This document shows positions 44,468 through 52,641 of a DNA stretch of 64,000 nt, in pieces. The notes under the pieces were generated by a model. It saw nothing but the letters and a program-made list of their open reading frames with translations, was not told where the DNA came from and made no database searches. A program made the position numbers and the translations under genes. Each line of letters opens with the position of its first letter. The stretch's first letter is position 1. The DNA lies in NCBI GenBank assembly GCA_964594115.1, contig CAZQLD010000002.1, forward strand, positions 1 through 64,000, written 5' to 3'. This DNA comes from MFWN01 sp964594115 (lineage in GTDB: Archaea > Nanobdellota > Nanobdellia > Pacearchaeales > GW2011-AR1).

Positions 44468-45165
44468 GTGAAAAACCCCCTTTAAAGAAAGAATCTAAAA
44501 AAGAGAAAGTTAAGGGGAAAAAGAAAGCAATTGGAAAGCGCCCTTTATCTAGGAGATTTACAAGGGCTACAGGAGGTCCTGCGGTTTTGACTCCTTCTCA
44601 GTTTGAAATAGAACCCCTGTTTATCCCGCAACTTACTCCAGATTATCCTGAAGAAAAGTTAAGAGGGATTATTAAGAAAACTGAGGTTAAGCCAAAAACC
44701 AGTATTAAGGATTTAGCTAGAAAGCTTGATGCTCTTAAGCATGCGTATTTGTCTAAAAAACAAAAACCAGTTGTTATGGAAAACCCTCCCATTAAGAAGC
44801 CCCCTGTTAAAAAACCAGAATTTCCAAGCAATAAGATAATTTTGATTAAAAAACCTTTAGTTAAAAAACCAATACTAATCTTCACGAAAAAATCAGTTAC
44901 AAAGAAACCTGATAAAAAACTAGAGTCCTTAACTAAAAAGGCAATCTTAATCAAGAAAACCCCTGAATCCAAAGGATTCCCAAAACCCCTAATTAAAAAA
45001 TTAAAGCCAGTTGTTGTCAAAAAACCCATGAAAAAAGAACCTGCTAAATCTACAGGAGAGTTCCTTAAATTACCTAAGATGCCATCTTTAACCTTTTCAC
45101 TGAAAAAATCCTCGAAACAAGAAAAAACAAAGAAAAAGTCTATAGCCAAAGAAGATAATAAATGA
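44464..45165 (+). CDS. Lys/Pro-rich low-complexity protein
   Basis: A 233-residue protein dominated by repeated K-K-P units (IKKPLVKKP, VKKPEFP, VKKPMKKEP), very basic and probably disordered, with only a short ordered-looking part near 50-95 (FEIEPLFIPQLTPDYPEEKL). It starts within the stop of the coiled-coil gene (ATGA) and is the last of the plus-strand run. A role as a flexible linker or polyanion/nucleic-acid binder is inference. The codon use and AT bias match the neighbours, so it looks genuine. Confidence 0.65.
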   Translation: MSEKPPLKKESKKEKVKGKKKAIGKRPLSRRFTRATGGPAVLTPSQFEIEPLFIPQLTPDYPEEKLRGIIKKTEVKPKTSIKDLARKLDALKHAYLSKKQKPVVMENPPIKKPPVKKPEFPSNKIILIKKPLVKKPILIFTKKSVTKKPDKKLESLTKKAILIKKTPESKGFPKPLIKKLKPVVVKKPMKKEPAKSTGEFLKLPKMPSLTFSLKKSSKQEKTKKKSIAKEDNK

Positions 45166-45168
45166 AAT

Positions 45169-45363
45169 TCAACCGAGCTTTTTTTCTATATCTTTAATTC
45201 TTTGCTCAAAATTTTGTTTTCTAAGTTCCTGTGTTTCTGGATCTTGTTCTTTTTTTAGAAAATTCATTAGTTTCAATTTTCTGTAAATAAGAAGTAAGAG
45301 TATAATTAGGACTACTACTATTGCAACTAATGCTCCTAAGATTATCATGACCCAGTATTCCAT
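45169..45363 (-). CDS. Small single-TM protein with coiled-coil tail
   Basis: A 64-residue protein with one TM segment (about 5-27), then a charged helix (RKLKLMNFLKKEQDPETQEL and after) likely to form a coiled coil in the cytoplasm. It lies 3 nt from the convergent K/P-rich gene and downstream of the 45418 gene on the same strand. It resembles small membrane anchors of coiled-coil complexes. No family is recognised. Confidence 0.6.
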   Translation of the reverse strand: MEYWVMIILGALVAIVVVLIILLLLIYRKLKLMNFLKKEQDPETQELRKQNFEQRIKDIEKKLG

Positions 45364-45417
45364 TTTAGACTCCTCTTTTTGTTTTTAATTAGAAGGATTT
45401 ATAGTTTTTAAGTTTAT

Positions 45418-46176
45418 CTAAGGTTTATTTTCTATTAATGAATAGGGCGTTGTCCTATAGAGTATAAATCTGCTTCCAACAAACTCAGAAATAACTGCAC
45501 TGATTCTTAAATCTCCAGTAATTGCCTTAAAAACCCCTCCTGTTATAGGAATCCTTGCGCTTTTTGAGAAGTTCTCAATTATTTTTTTAATGTCATCTTC
45601 TGATAATTTTATTTTTGTGAAATTTACTCTGTTTGCTTTTTTAACAAGTATGAGTTTCTCAGGTCCAAGACACTCTATAATTGTAATTGCTTTGTCTTTT
45701 AAAAGTATATTCAACTTTCCTAAATCTGGTTCTGCTCTGGTTTCTGTAACTGGAGGAGCTGACATTTCTGATGGAGGGGCGGAAATAGGTCTGGTAAATC
45801 TTCTTGTAAGGCGAGTTGGTCGAATTGTTAGGTTTGATGGCCTTTGTATTTTTGGCAGGGGCTTAATTGGATGTATTGGCTGGATTCGTTGTATTGGCCG
45901 GGGAAAAATTTGTGTGGGCTGCGCCACTTCTGGAACAATACGCGGCAAGAAATTTTCAGCAGGTTTTTCTATTCTTTTTTTAGATTCTTGCTCCTTTAAT
46001 TTAGTCATTTCTTGTAATATTTGGGAGTGGGGCAGTATAGGAGGAAGCACATGGATTTCTTTAGCTGGCTGTTCAGCAGGTTTTTCTATTGCAGGCTTTT
46101 TAGAGTTAATAATAAGCTCTTGAGTAAAAAGTTTCAAAAAAAGAATTTTATCTTTATTAGTCATTTGTTTTAACAT
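45418..46176 (-). CDS. Pro-rich protein with VirB11/CpaF N-terminal-like domain, no ATPase core
   Basis: A 252-residue protein. Residues about 1-25 are helical, about 30-150 are Pro/Ile/Arg-rich (repeated PxP and RPxxRxP), and about 150-252 form a domain with KLSEDDIKKIIENFSKSARI, then GGVFKAITGDLRISAVISEF and GSRFILYR. This follows the L-x-E-x-(11)-R-x-x-(x)-G-x-L-x-x-G-x-R-x-x-A and FxIR pattern of the N-terminal domain of VirB11/TadA/archaeal secretion ATPases. No Walker A or B follows, so only that domain is present. A second Met at 46164 is a possible start. The match is from pattern memory. Confidence 0.6.
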   Translation of the reverse strand: MLKQMTNKDKILFLKLFTQELIINSKKPAIEKPAEQPAKEIHVLPPILPHSQILQEMTKLKEQESKKRIEKPAENFLPRIVPEVAQPTQIFPRPIQRIQPIHPIKPLPKIQRPSNLTIRPTRLTRRFTRPISAPPSEMSAPPVTETRAEPDLGKLNILLKDKAITIIECLGPEKLILVKKANRVNFTKIKLSEDDIKKIIENFSKSARIPITGGVFKAITGDLRISAVISEFVGSRFILYRTTPYSLIENKP

Positions 46177-46213
46177 TTTAAAAACAAAAAATAATTTACT
46201 GAGATAACTTTAA

Positions 46214-46594
46214 TTATAAGTGGGGATATCTCGGCCTTCCTGGATTTAAATTACGTACAGGGGGTCTTTCTCTTAACCTTTCTTCTATTAAAGTTAGGCC
46301 TCTGGCTATTGTTTTGTTTTGTTCAAGCAGAATATCTAGTTTCTCTAAGAGTTCTTGATTTTTCTCTTCTGTTTTCGTAATTGATTTTTTTTCTATGTCT
46401 GGGATTTGTTTTTCTACAAAACTTTTTGCAGATATTTCAAAAAGCTGGAGTAATTTAGACATTTTTTCAGAAAGTGAGTCAAATTTAATAGATAAATTTG
46501 TAAGAACTTTTTGCAAATTGACAAAATTTTCTATAAGCATTTTGTCAAGTTCTGGTTTTGCTGGATTTTTTATTTTTGCCACTTTATTTTTCAC
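46214..46594 (-). CDS. Coiled-coil protein
   Basis: A 126-residue, almost wholly helical protein with heptad-like Leu/Ile spacing from about 15 to 105 (e.g. LLEKLDILLEQNKTIARGL) and a Pro/Arg-rich end (RPPVRNLNPGRPRYP). No TM or signal. It sits between the Pro-rich domain gene and the mucin-like membrane gene on the same strand, so it may join their coiled coils. No family is recognised. Confidence 0.6.
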   Translation of the reverse strand: MKNKVAKIKNPAKPELDKMLIENFVNLQKVLTNLSIKFDSLSEKMSKLLQLFEISAKSFVEKQIPDIEKKSITKTEEKNQELLEKLDILLEQNKTIARGLTLIEERLRERPPVRNLNPGRPRYPHL

Positions 46595-46672
46595 ATCTTT
46601 TTTTCATAATTAAGTTAGGAATATGTAATTTATAAAGATTGCGATAATAGTATAGAATAATTAATTTTTACA

Positions 46673-47533
46673 TTAATTTTCTCCTCTCTTTAATCTTTCT
46701 AACTCCTCTTTATCCCTTCTTAATTTTTCTTCAGCTTCTTTTATCTTGTTTTTTTTATTTTTAATGTTAGCTATTTCTTCTTGAAGCGCCCTTGCTCTTT
46801 TTTCTAATTCTAAGAGTTTTTTTTCTTCTTCAGTTAAATCTTTTTCACTTACTGCTCTTTCTTTTATTTCATCTTTGATTTCACTATATTTGCGAATCTT
46901 GATATTTTTAGATGATGGTTTTCTTATTAGTAAGGGTTTTTTTAGTATTGTCTTTCTAAAAATAAGAAACAGTATTGCTGCAACAATGAGAATCCCTATA
47001 GTAATAAAATAAACAATATTTGGAAGAAATCCATCACCTTCAGGAGCACTTGAGCCAACTGTTGCATTTAAATTTTCTGTTCCTTCTGATGAGGATGTTG
47101 TAGTAGTTGTATTTGTTGTAGTAGTTGTATTTGTTGTAGTAGTTGTATTTGTTGTAGTTGTAGTAGTTGTATTTGTTGTAGTTGTAGTAGTTGTATTTGT
47201 TGTTCCCATGTGTTCTTCTTTGAGTAACCTAAGGCTAATTGTACCTCCTGTGGTATATCCTTCAAATTTCTTAAATACAACCAGTTTTCCATTTTTTCTT
47301 ACTATTATGGAAAAATCTATCTTGCTTAGGTCGCAATTGAATTCAAATATTGCTTTTCCTTTTGAGCCTGAATCTTTATTTAAAATTTGAATAGGATCTT
47401 CTACAGCTGGATTGAATATATTAGCAGTTACATTGTGATAGGCATAAGTTTCTACTTCTATTTGAGTAGTTACAGCTGAGACACTAGCTATTGCAAATAA
47501 GACTATAAGAATACAAATTATTTTTTTCACCAT
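46673..47533 (-). CDS. Membrane protein with mucin-like stalk and cytoplasmic coiled coil
   Basis: A 286-residue protein: signal peptide (about 1-20), a small beta-rich domain (about 21-108), a Thr/Asn stalk (about 111-149) with repeating NTTTTT-type units that are N-X-T sequons, a TM (about 172-192), and a Lys/Glu coiled coil (about 235-286). The DNA of the stalk is a 21-24-bp tandem repeat. It is first in the minus-strand run facing the giant operon and has the same outside-TM-cytoplasmic coiled-coil plan. A dense glycan coat on the stalk is likely. Confidence 0.75.
   Translation of the reverse strand: MVKKIICILIVLFAIASVSAVTTQIEVETYAYHNVTANIFNPAVEDPIQILNKDSGSKGKAIFEFNCDLSKIDFSIIVRKNGKLVVFKKFEGYTTGGTISLRLLKEEHMGTTNTTTTTTTNTTTTTTTNTTTTTNTTTTTNTTTTTSSSEGTENLNATVGSSAPEGDGFLPNIVYFITIGILIVAAILFLIFRKTILKKPLLIRKPSSKNIKIRKYSEIKDEIKERAVSEKDLTEEEKKLLELEKRARALQEEIANIKNKKNKIKEAEEKLRRDKEELERLKRGEN
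47093..47205 (-). repeat. In-frame tandem repeat coding a Thr/Asn stalk
   Basis: Units of about 21-24 nt built from the codons of N and T, slightly varied, repeated about five times, on the coding (minus) strand. All units keep the frame, so copy number could change without disrupting the gene; this is a likely length-variable stalk. Confidence 0.8.
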
Positions 47534-47595
47534 TTTTATTTTATGAGGGAAGTATTATTTATAAATATTTCTAAGGAGAAAACTAGCTGATAAAA

Positions 47596-47667
47596 TGGGC
47601 GCGGGGGGAGTTTAACCCCCTTCTGGTGGTCTGGAGCCACCTATTCTAGACGTTGAACTACGCACCC
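47596..47667 (-). tRNA. tRNA-Trp (anticodon CCA), intronless
   Basis: On the minus strand, acceptor GGGTGCG pairs with CGCGCCC (one T-G pair), with A73 at 47596. The anticodon stem GGTGG/CCACC closes the loop CTCCAGA, giving CCA. The T arm is GGGGG-TTAAACT-CCCCC. No intron is present, although archaeal tRNA-Trp commonly has one. Confidence 0.9.
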
Positions 47668-47750
47668 TTAAAATGAATAAAAATTTGTAGTTTAAAAAGA
47701 TATAGTTTTATAAGATAAATATTTATAAATAGAATTCAACAAAGATTAAC

Positions 47751-48155
47751 ATGAGTGGAGAAGCAAAATCAAGAGTTTTTGGCAGTTTTGAATTAAGTGG
47801 GGGATGGGCAATGGATTGCAGATTAGATATCTTAGCATGCAGGATTTCTAATGAAAAACTTGATGTTGTGGAAATTAAAAAACAAGCTGATAGATATGTT
47901 GTCAGTTCTCTAGACAAGAACCAGATTCCAGAGGGACTTGTAACTGCCTGTACTAATGCATTAATTGATCACGTAGATTTATATGCTGCTGCAAGCTCAC
48001 TAGATTCAGAAAAATATGAGAAAGTTATATTTGAAAAAAATGAAAATGGCAGGTCTTATAGACTGCTAGTAAATCATCCTTTTGAAAAGTTATTAAAATT
48101 TCTAACAGATAAAGAAACTCTTCTTAGGAGTAGGATTTTTACTCCAGCTGTGTAA
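47751..48155 (+). CDS. Hypothetical protein
   Basis: A 134-residue soluble protein with mixed alpha/beta character and no Cys pair or TM. It starts MSGEAKSRVFGSFELSGGWA; a helical C-terminus follows from about 105. A TATA-like TATTTATAAATAG about 26 nt upstream of the ATG supports this start. It ends where the convergent PIN gene ends (adjacent stops). No family is recognised. Confidence 0.6.
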   Translation: MSGEAKSRVFGSFELSGGWAMDCRLDILACRISNEKLDVVEIKKQADRYVVSSLDKNQIPEGLVTACTNALIDHVDLYAAASSLDSEKYEKVIFEKNENGRSYRLLVNHPFEKLLKFLTDKETLLRSRIFTPAV

Positions 48156-48830
48156 TTAAAGCCTTTTTATCTCTTCTATTTCGTTTCTAGATACAGAGCA
48201 GCCTTTGTATTTTACTGCATATAGAAGGGCATCTAGGACAAGGCCATTTTTTAGTTCTACAAGTTTATTTTTATAAGCAATATAAACCAATTCAGTTGAA
48301 CGAATAACCTTAAATTTTTCAAATTCCCAAAAATTTTCTTTTTTAACTTTAACTTTGGTATGGAGCTTGGTTTCTAAAAGTTTTTGGAGATTTTCTGGAT
48401 TTTCACATAACATCCTTGTTGTTCTCTCGTCTATAGCAAGAATATTTTTTATTCCTTTTCTGGTGAGAATCTCAGATAAAGCAAGACAAGAGGATTCTCC
48501 TCTGTCAATTAAATGGAGATAGCTGTTTTTTGCAATAAAAGTGCGATTTGATGTTCTTAGTAGTTCTCTGCTTCTTTCTTCTATTTGTGAATTTTTGATT
48601 CCAACAGAATCAGGCAGTTCTATGATTTTTTTATTTAAAAGAGACTGAATCCTTAATGCTCCTAATTCAAATTTCTTTATATTTAAAGGGCGTTTTATTG
48701 TTTCATATCTTACATCTTCTGTGATTAAGAATTTTCCATTGAAAATTGTCTTTAATTTTGCAAGTACATCAAGTAAGCCATTCATTGAAAAGTTAATTAA
48801 GGTGGAGGCATCGAAGATTAAGGCTTTCAT
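48156..48830 (-). CDS. PIN-domain-like protein
   Basis: A 224-residue protein with the PIN-fold acidic residues in order: DASTLINFS near the start, a Glu in DVRYETIKRP (about 41-44), DRGESSCLALSE (about 109-120) and IDERTTRML (about 134-142). These would form the metal site of a PIN nuclease. It overlaps the upstream gene by 4 nt (ATGA). Length is greater than VapC (about 130), so it is probably a housekeeping or RNA-processing PIN protein and not a toxin. Confidence 0.72.
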   Translation of the reverse strand: MKALIFDASTLINFSMNGLLDVLAKLKTIFNGKFLITEDVRYETIKRPLNIKKFELGALRIQSLLNKKIIELPDSVGIKNSQIEERSRELLRTSNRTFIAKNSYLHLIDRGESSCLALSEILTRKGIKNILAIDERTTRMLCENPENLQKLLETKLHTKVKVKKENFWEFEKFKVIRSTELVYIAYKNKLVELKNGLVLDALLYAVKYKGCSVSRNEIEEIKRL

Positions 48831-49399
48831 GTTTTAAACATATCCTCTGCTTGTTTTATTCTTTGTTTTATAGGCAGGGTTACAGTCAGATTTACATCTG
48901 ATATTCCTGTCTGCCCAGCATATTCTGCAAGCTCCCAGATTGTAATCCCTAGGAGTTTGGCTGTTTGCTCTATAGAGATTCCGTGTTCGTAAATTCTGCT
49001 TGCTTTATTGATTTCTGCTTTTCTGAAAACATCCTGGATATATTTTTTAAATTTGCCAGAAAGCTTTCCTATTTCACTCCTTATTTCATTAATATTGTTT
49101 CTAAAACCTTTAATATCGCTCTTTTCTAGGTTTTCAACTGCCTTGTTTATGTTTTCAACATATTTCTTGTGAAAATTTGGCCATTCTTTATAGTAAGTAT
49201 ATTTTTTTCTTTCTATTATCTTGCTTAAAGCATAGATCATCACTGCTAGAGCTATTCCATCAGGGTCTTGTTTAATAGAAGCTGCATGAATTGTTTTATT
49301 GCTTAAATTTTTTAGCTTTATGGTATCTTCTTTTCTAACAGCTGCTTTTGTTTCCTTTAGAACAGATAAGATGTGCTCTTTTTCCTCTAGTTTTTCCAT
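48827..49399 (-). CDS. Helical protein with a possible HTH, partner of the PIN protein
   Basis: A 190-residue, largely helical protein. The stretch GISIEQTAKLLGITIWELAE (about 145-164) reads like a helix-turn-helix. The N-terminal helices show D/E/K-rich pattern without a known motif. It is upstream of and overlaps the PIN gene by 4 nt, so the two probably form a complex; I cannot tell whether it is an antitoxin. Confidence 0.6.
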   Translation of the reverse strand: MEKLEEKEHILSVLKETKAAVRKEDTIKLKNLSNKTIHAASIKQDPDGIALAVMIYALSKIIERKKYTYYKEWPNFHKKYVENINKAVENLEKSDIKGFRNNINEIRSEIGKLSGKFKKYIQDVFRKAEINKASRIYEHGISIEQTAKLLGITIWELAEYAGQTGISDVNLTVTLPIKQRIKQAEDMFKT

Positions 49400-49418
49400 A
49401 AAAGAAAAAAATAAGAGA

Positions 49419-49904
49419 TTATTTAAATCTATCTCGGGATTTTATTTCTTCAAGGCTTTGTTTTTTAAGTTTTATTTTTTGGTAATGAGAAGCTAGTATT
49501 AAGATCAACAAGTAACCTATTACTGCAACTATTGTTGCTAAAATCACACTGCCTAGTAAAAAACTTTTTGAGCTGGTGAAAAGTTTTTCTAAAATACTTA
49601 TTCCATGGCTTTGTGCAGATGAATCTGAAAGAATTGTATTTCCTATTATATAGCTTACAGGATAAACAGAAGCAAGGATTAAGGGATTCCATACAACAAA
49701 AGCTAGCATCATAGAAATTTTACTTATTTTTTTAAAAAAAAGTAACACTAAAATTCCAATAAATACTCCAAGTCCGAATGTTGGAAGCAAGGCAACAAAA
49801 GTTCCTATTGCAAATCCTCCTGCAATTGAGTGAGGAGATTTTTTTAAGCTTGTAACATCTTTGAAGTGCTCTTTTACCCTTTCAACAAACCCCTTTTTTC
49901 CCAT
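49419..49904 (-). CDS. DUF2062 membrane protein
   Basis: A 161-residue protein with the DUF2062 signature: SPHSIAGGFAIGTFVALLPT (about 23-42), then VVWNPLILASVYPVSYIIGN (about 69-88) and three TM segments. The function is unknown; family members occur near glycosyltransferases. A promoter block identical over 37 nt to that of adk begins exactly 20 nt upstream of its ATG, as at adk. Confidence 0.82.
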   Translation of the reverse strand: MGKKGFVERVKEHFKDVTSLKKSPHSIAGGFAIGTFVALLPTFGLGVFIGILVLLFFKKISKISMMLAFVVWNPLILASVYPVSYIIGNTILSDSSAQSHGISILEKLFTSSKSFLLGSVILATIVAVIGYLLILILASHYQKIKLKKQSLEEIKSRDRFK

Positions 49905-49923
49905 AATAGGAAAGGGAAAGATA

Positions 49924-49960
49924 ATTATTTAAATATTATGGGAAAAACATGATAATATTT
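49924..49960 (-). promoter_or_regulatory. 37-nt promoter block, identical to 53279-53315
   Basis: A 37-nt sequence repeated exactly at 53279-53315; both copies begin 20 nt upstream of a minus-strand start codon (49904 and 53259). On the minus strand it holds a 9-bp inverted repeat (AAATATTAT / ATAATATTT, 12-nt spacer) and the TATA core AATATTTAAAT about 27 nt before the ATG. Confidence 0.65.
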
Positions 49961-50066
49961 ACTATTTTTCATCATCATCAAAAAACTCATAAAATGAAAG
50001 TATAGCTAATGTTAATAGGATAAACCAATTAATAGGTTAAGTTTAAAGCCTAATGAGCACAAAGTA

Positions 50067-50207
50067 ATGGAATATTGGAAAGTTTCTTATAATGGTTTAA
50101 TTAGAACAGAACATTCTAGAGGAGAAATACAAAGATACCGAGAGGTTATAGGGGGTATTGGTTCTACTAGACAAGATGAACCAAAAAAGATTGTAACCTC
50201 TTTTTAG
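50067..50207 (+). CDS. Possible small protein (46 residues)
   Basis: An ORF of 46 codons starting ATG at 50067 and ending TAG at 50207: MEYWKVSYNGLIRTEHSRGE, then a charged C-terminal half. A TATA-like AAGTTTAAAGC (about 50039-50049) lies about 24 nt upstream, as for other leaderless genes here. The composition is protein-like, not low complexity. It lies in the otherwise empty 49961-50268 stretch. No homologue is recognised, so coding status is uncertain. Confidence 0.45.
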   Translation: MEYWKVSYNGLIRTEHSRGEIQRYREVIGGIGSTRQDEPKKIVTSF

Positions 50208-50268
50208 ACTAATTAAAAATAGGGGTTTATTAAAAAAATTCATAATAGACTCCTAGGGTTTATAATCA

Positions 50269-52542
50269 TCATTCAAGAAGAGCATAACATTTCTCTTTCA
50301 TTTGAGAACCAGTGATTTTTTCACAGAATTTAGTGCTTCCTGATTCAAGCGCAGAATTTCTGTAACATTCATCTCTTATTTCAGAATCCACCAGATTTCC
50401 ACACTTTTCTTCAGCTGTTATGCAATAAGTATATCTCCAGCATCCTTTTTCGTAATCTTTCTCCATTTGTGCATCTCCTCCACTTCTTTCACATCCATCT
50501 GCCTTTTTTTCACCTTCAGAAGTGCAGAACACTAATTCGGTCTGGGTTGATACTGTTTCAGATACTGCTTCAACTTCTACATATGGAATGTCTGTTTGTG
50601 TTAAGTCAAAATCACTAGGATATTTCTTGATATAAACATCAACTATCTCTTCCACAAATCTGCCTGTATCTGAATCTCCACCTGAAGCGATTAGATATGC
50701 CTTGCTTGTCCATGCTAATATTCCTCCATGATTGATATCAATAAATGTTTTTTCTCCTTTATACTCTTCTATACTATATGCGCCAGCCTCTCCTCTTGCT
50801 AATATCCATTTAATAGAATTTTTTGCATCTTCTTTATTTTCAAATGAACAAACCATAGTAGCGCCTGTTGAATAATGAGCTACACAGCATTTTATTGTTT
50901 CTATATTCTCTCCATTTTCTGAATATACAGGAACCTGCTCATTCTTGTTTTCACCATATCCAGATTCTTCATATTCATTATCTCCAATATCTCTCTCAAC
51001 AAGTAGTTTAGAGCATCCTTTTTCTACTGATGGTTTAGGTTCTATTCCTATAATCTTCTTTAGAAATTCAATCACTTTTTCTATAAATCCTTCAGTCATG
51101 CACTCTCCATTAATACAAACATTGCTTTTACATTCAAAGTTATTGTCACACTCCCCTTTTTCTTTTTGGAGTATGAACTTATTGTCAATGCAGCAATACT
51201 CTCCCTCTTTTCTGTAACCAATAGGATAACATTTTTCTTCTACTTCACAACCAGTGCAACTGTAAAAAACCTTGTTGATTGGGACTTCTACTGGTTCTAT
51301 TTCCTCTATTGGTATACAATTCCCCATTGCACATTTAACTAAATCTGTTTCTTTTCTTCTGACTTCAACCAATGCAGTTGTTTCAACATAAGGGCAGTTG
51401 TCATGAGCTTCAATATATATTTTATGTTTTGTCTTACCATATGTCATTTTGCCTTCTTCTATTGTTCCCTCAAAAACAAAATAACCTCTCTCATCTGTTT
51501 TGTCTAACGAAACAGTATGCCACATTCCTTCAGGTTCATAAGTATAGGTTTGAGAATAAAAATGATGATAAGGTATGGGATTTCCATTTGAATCAAGAAC
51601 CTCAATTATGACTTTGAAATCATCTCCTAAATAATAAACATCCTGATTGAATATTAGTTTTATTTCTGCTGCGCATTTTGTTTCTTCTCTAGGTTCTGTT
51701 TCAGGAGGCTCTTCTTGTGCTAAAACATAACATTTTTGTTGTCTTGAAACATCAGTTATCTTCTCACAAAGGCTAGGATCTCTTGTCCTTTCTGCAATTC
51801 TGATATAACAGTCCTCTTTTTGATAAATATTATCTAGCTCTTCACATACAGAATAAACAGGTGTTTCTTTTAACTGATTTCTGCATTCCTCCTCTGAAGT
51901 ATGATAATTGTACCTTGAAGAATCATACTCACAACCAGAATCAGAGACACATAAATTATCTTTTATTCTCCATCCTATTATTGTTGGACATTCTTCTGAT
52001 ATGCATACCCCGTCTTTACAACCACTAGGACAGACATATGTTTCACCCATACTTTGGGTACCTTCACAATAACACTCATTTAGTGTGTTTTCATCTACGC
52101 AATAATCACAGACAACAGGGTAATTGCATCCTCCCTCAGAATCACATGCTGACCAGCTTCCTCTTTTGTAATAATTTTTTCCTCCGTCACTATCATAACA
52201 CTCTAAAACATGAGTCTCTGGAGGAATTTCTAATAAACTTTCACATTCATCTTTGCCATAATATTTATATTTTGAATCATCATAATCACAACCAGAATCT
52301 TCAATACATCTATTATCCTCTATTCTCCAACCTGATATTGCTCTACAGGGTTCAGTCTCTGGCTCAGTTTCTGTTTCTTCTATCTCCTCTTCTTCACCTG
52401 TCTCATTATCAGTAATTTTTCCTGTGATTTTTCCTAAAACATTATCAAACCAACTAGCACTTACTAAGCTAACAGAACTAAAGATGCTAATCAATAATAT
52501 AGATATCGCTAATAATCCCAAAATCGCACTACTTTTTTTCAT
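50269..52542 (-). CDS. Secreted Cys-rich multi-domain protein
   Basis: A 757-residue exported protein: signal peptide (about 1-29), then two similar Cys modules with GWRIEDNRCIEDSGCDYD (about 70-90) and GWRIKDNLCVSDSGCEYD (about 190-210), short CEKI repeats (SLCEKITDVSRQQKCY near 260, and KFCEKITGSQMKEKCY at the end), a CARDB/Ig-like domain (about 290-400), a Dickkopf-like Cys cluster (about 420-490) and a globular region. Over 50 Cys make disulfide bonding outside the cell likely. There is no C-terminal anchor. No known family covers the whole protein. Confidence 0.75.
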   Translation of the reverse strand: MKKSSAILGLLAISILLISIFSSVSLVSASWFDNVLGKITGKITDNETGEEEEIEETETEPETEPCRAISGWRIEDNRCIEDSGCDYDDSKYKYYGKDECESLLEIPPETHVLECYDSDGGKNYYKRGSWSACDSEGGCNYPVVCDYCVDENTLNECYCEGTQSMGETYVCPSGCKDGVCISEECPTIIGWRIKDNLCVSDSGCEYDSSRYNYHTSEEECRNQLKETPVYSVCEELDNIYQKEDCYIRIAERTRDPSLCEKITDVSRQQKCYVLAQEEPPETEPREETKCAAEIKLIFNQDVYYLGDDFKVIIEVLDSNGNPIPYHHFYSQTYTYEPEGMWHTVSLDKTDERGYFVFEGTIEEGKMTYGKTKHKIYIEAHDNCPYVETTALVEVRRKETDLVKCAMGNCIPIEEIEPVEVPINKVFYSCTGCEVEEKCYPIGYRKEGEYCCIDNKFILQKEKGECDNNFECKSNVCINGECMTEGFIEKVIEFLKKIIGIEPKPSVEKGCSKLLVERDIGDNEYEESGYGENKNEQVPVYSENGENIETIKCCVAHYSTGATMVCSFENKEDAKNSIKWILARGEAGAYSIEEYKGEKTFIDINHGGILAWTSKAYLIASGGDSDTGRFVEEIVDVYIKKYPSDFDLTQTDIPYVEVEAVSETVSTQTELVFCTSEGEKKADGCERSGGDAQMEKDYEKGCWRYTYCITAEEKCGNLVDSEIRDECYRNSALESGSTKFCEKITGSQMKEKCYALLE

Positions 52543-52641
52543 ATATTTTTAAGGAAAAGATATTATAAAAATCTATTTGTTTTGATAAAAGCGAATAATT
52601 ATCACACTTTTATGATAGTTATTTAAATATTTTGGGAAAAC

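Noticed and set aside
47093..47205. Short tandem repeats as a CRISPR or microsatellite outside genes
   Set aside because: They are in frame and code the Thr/Asn stalk of a membrane protein.
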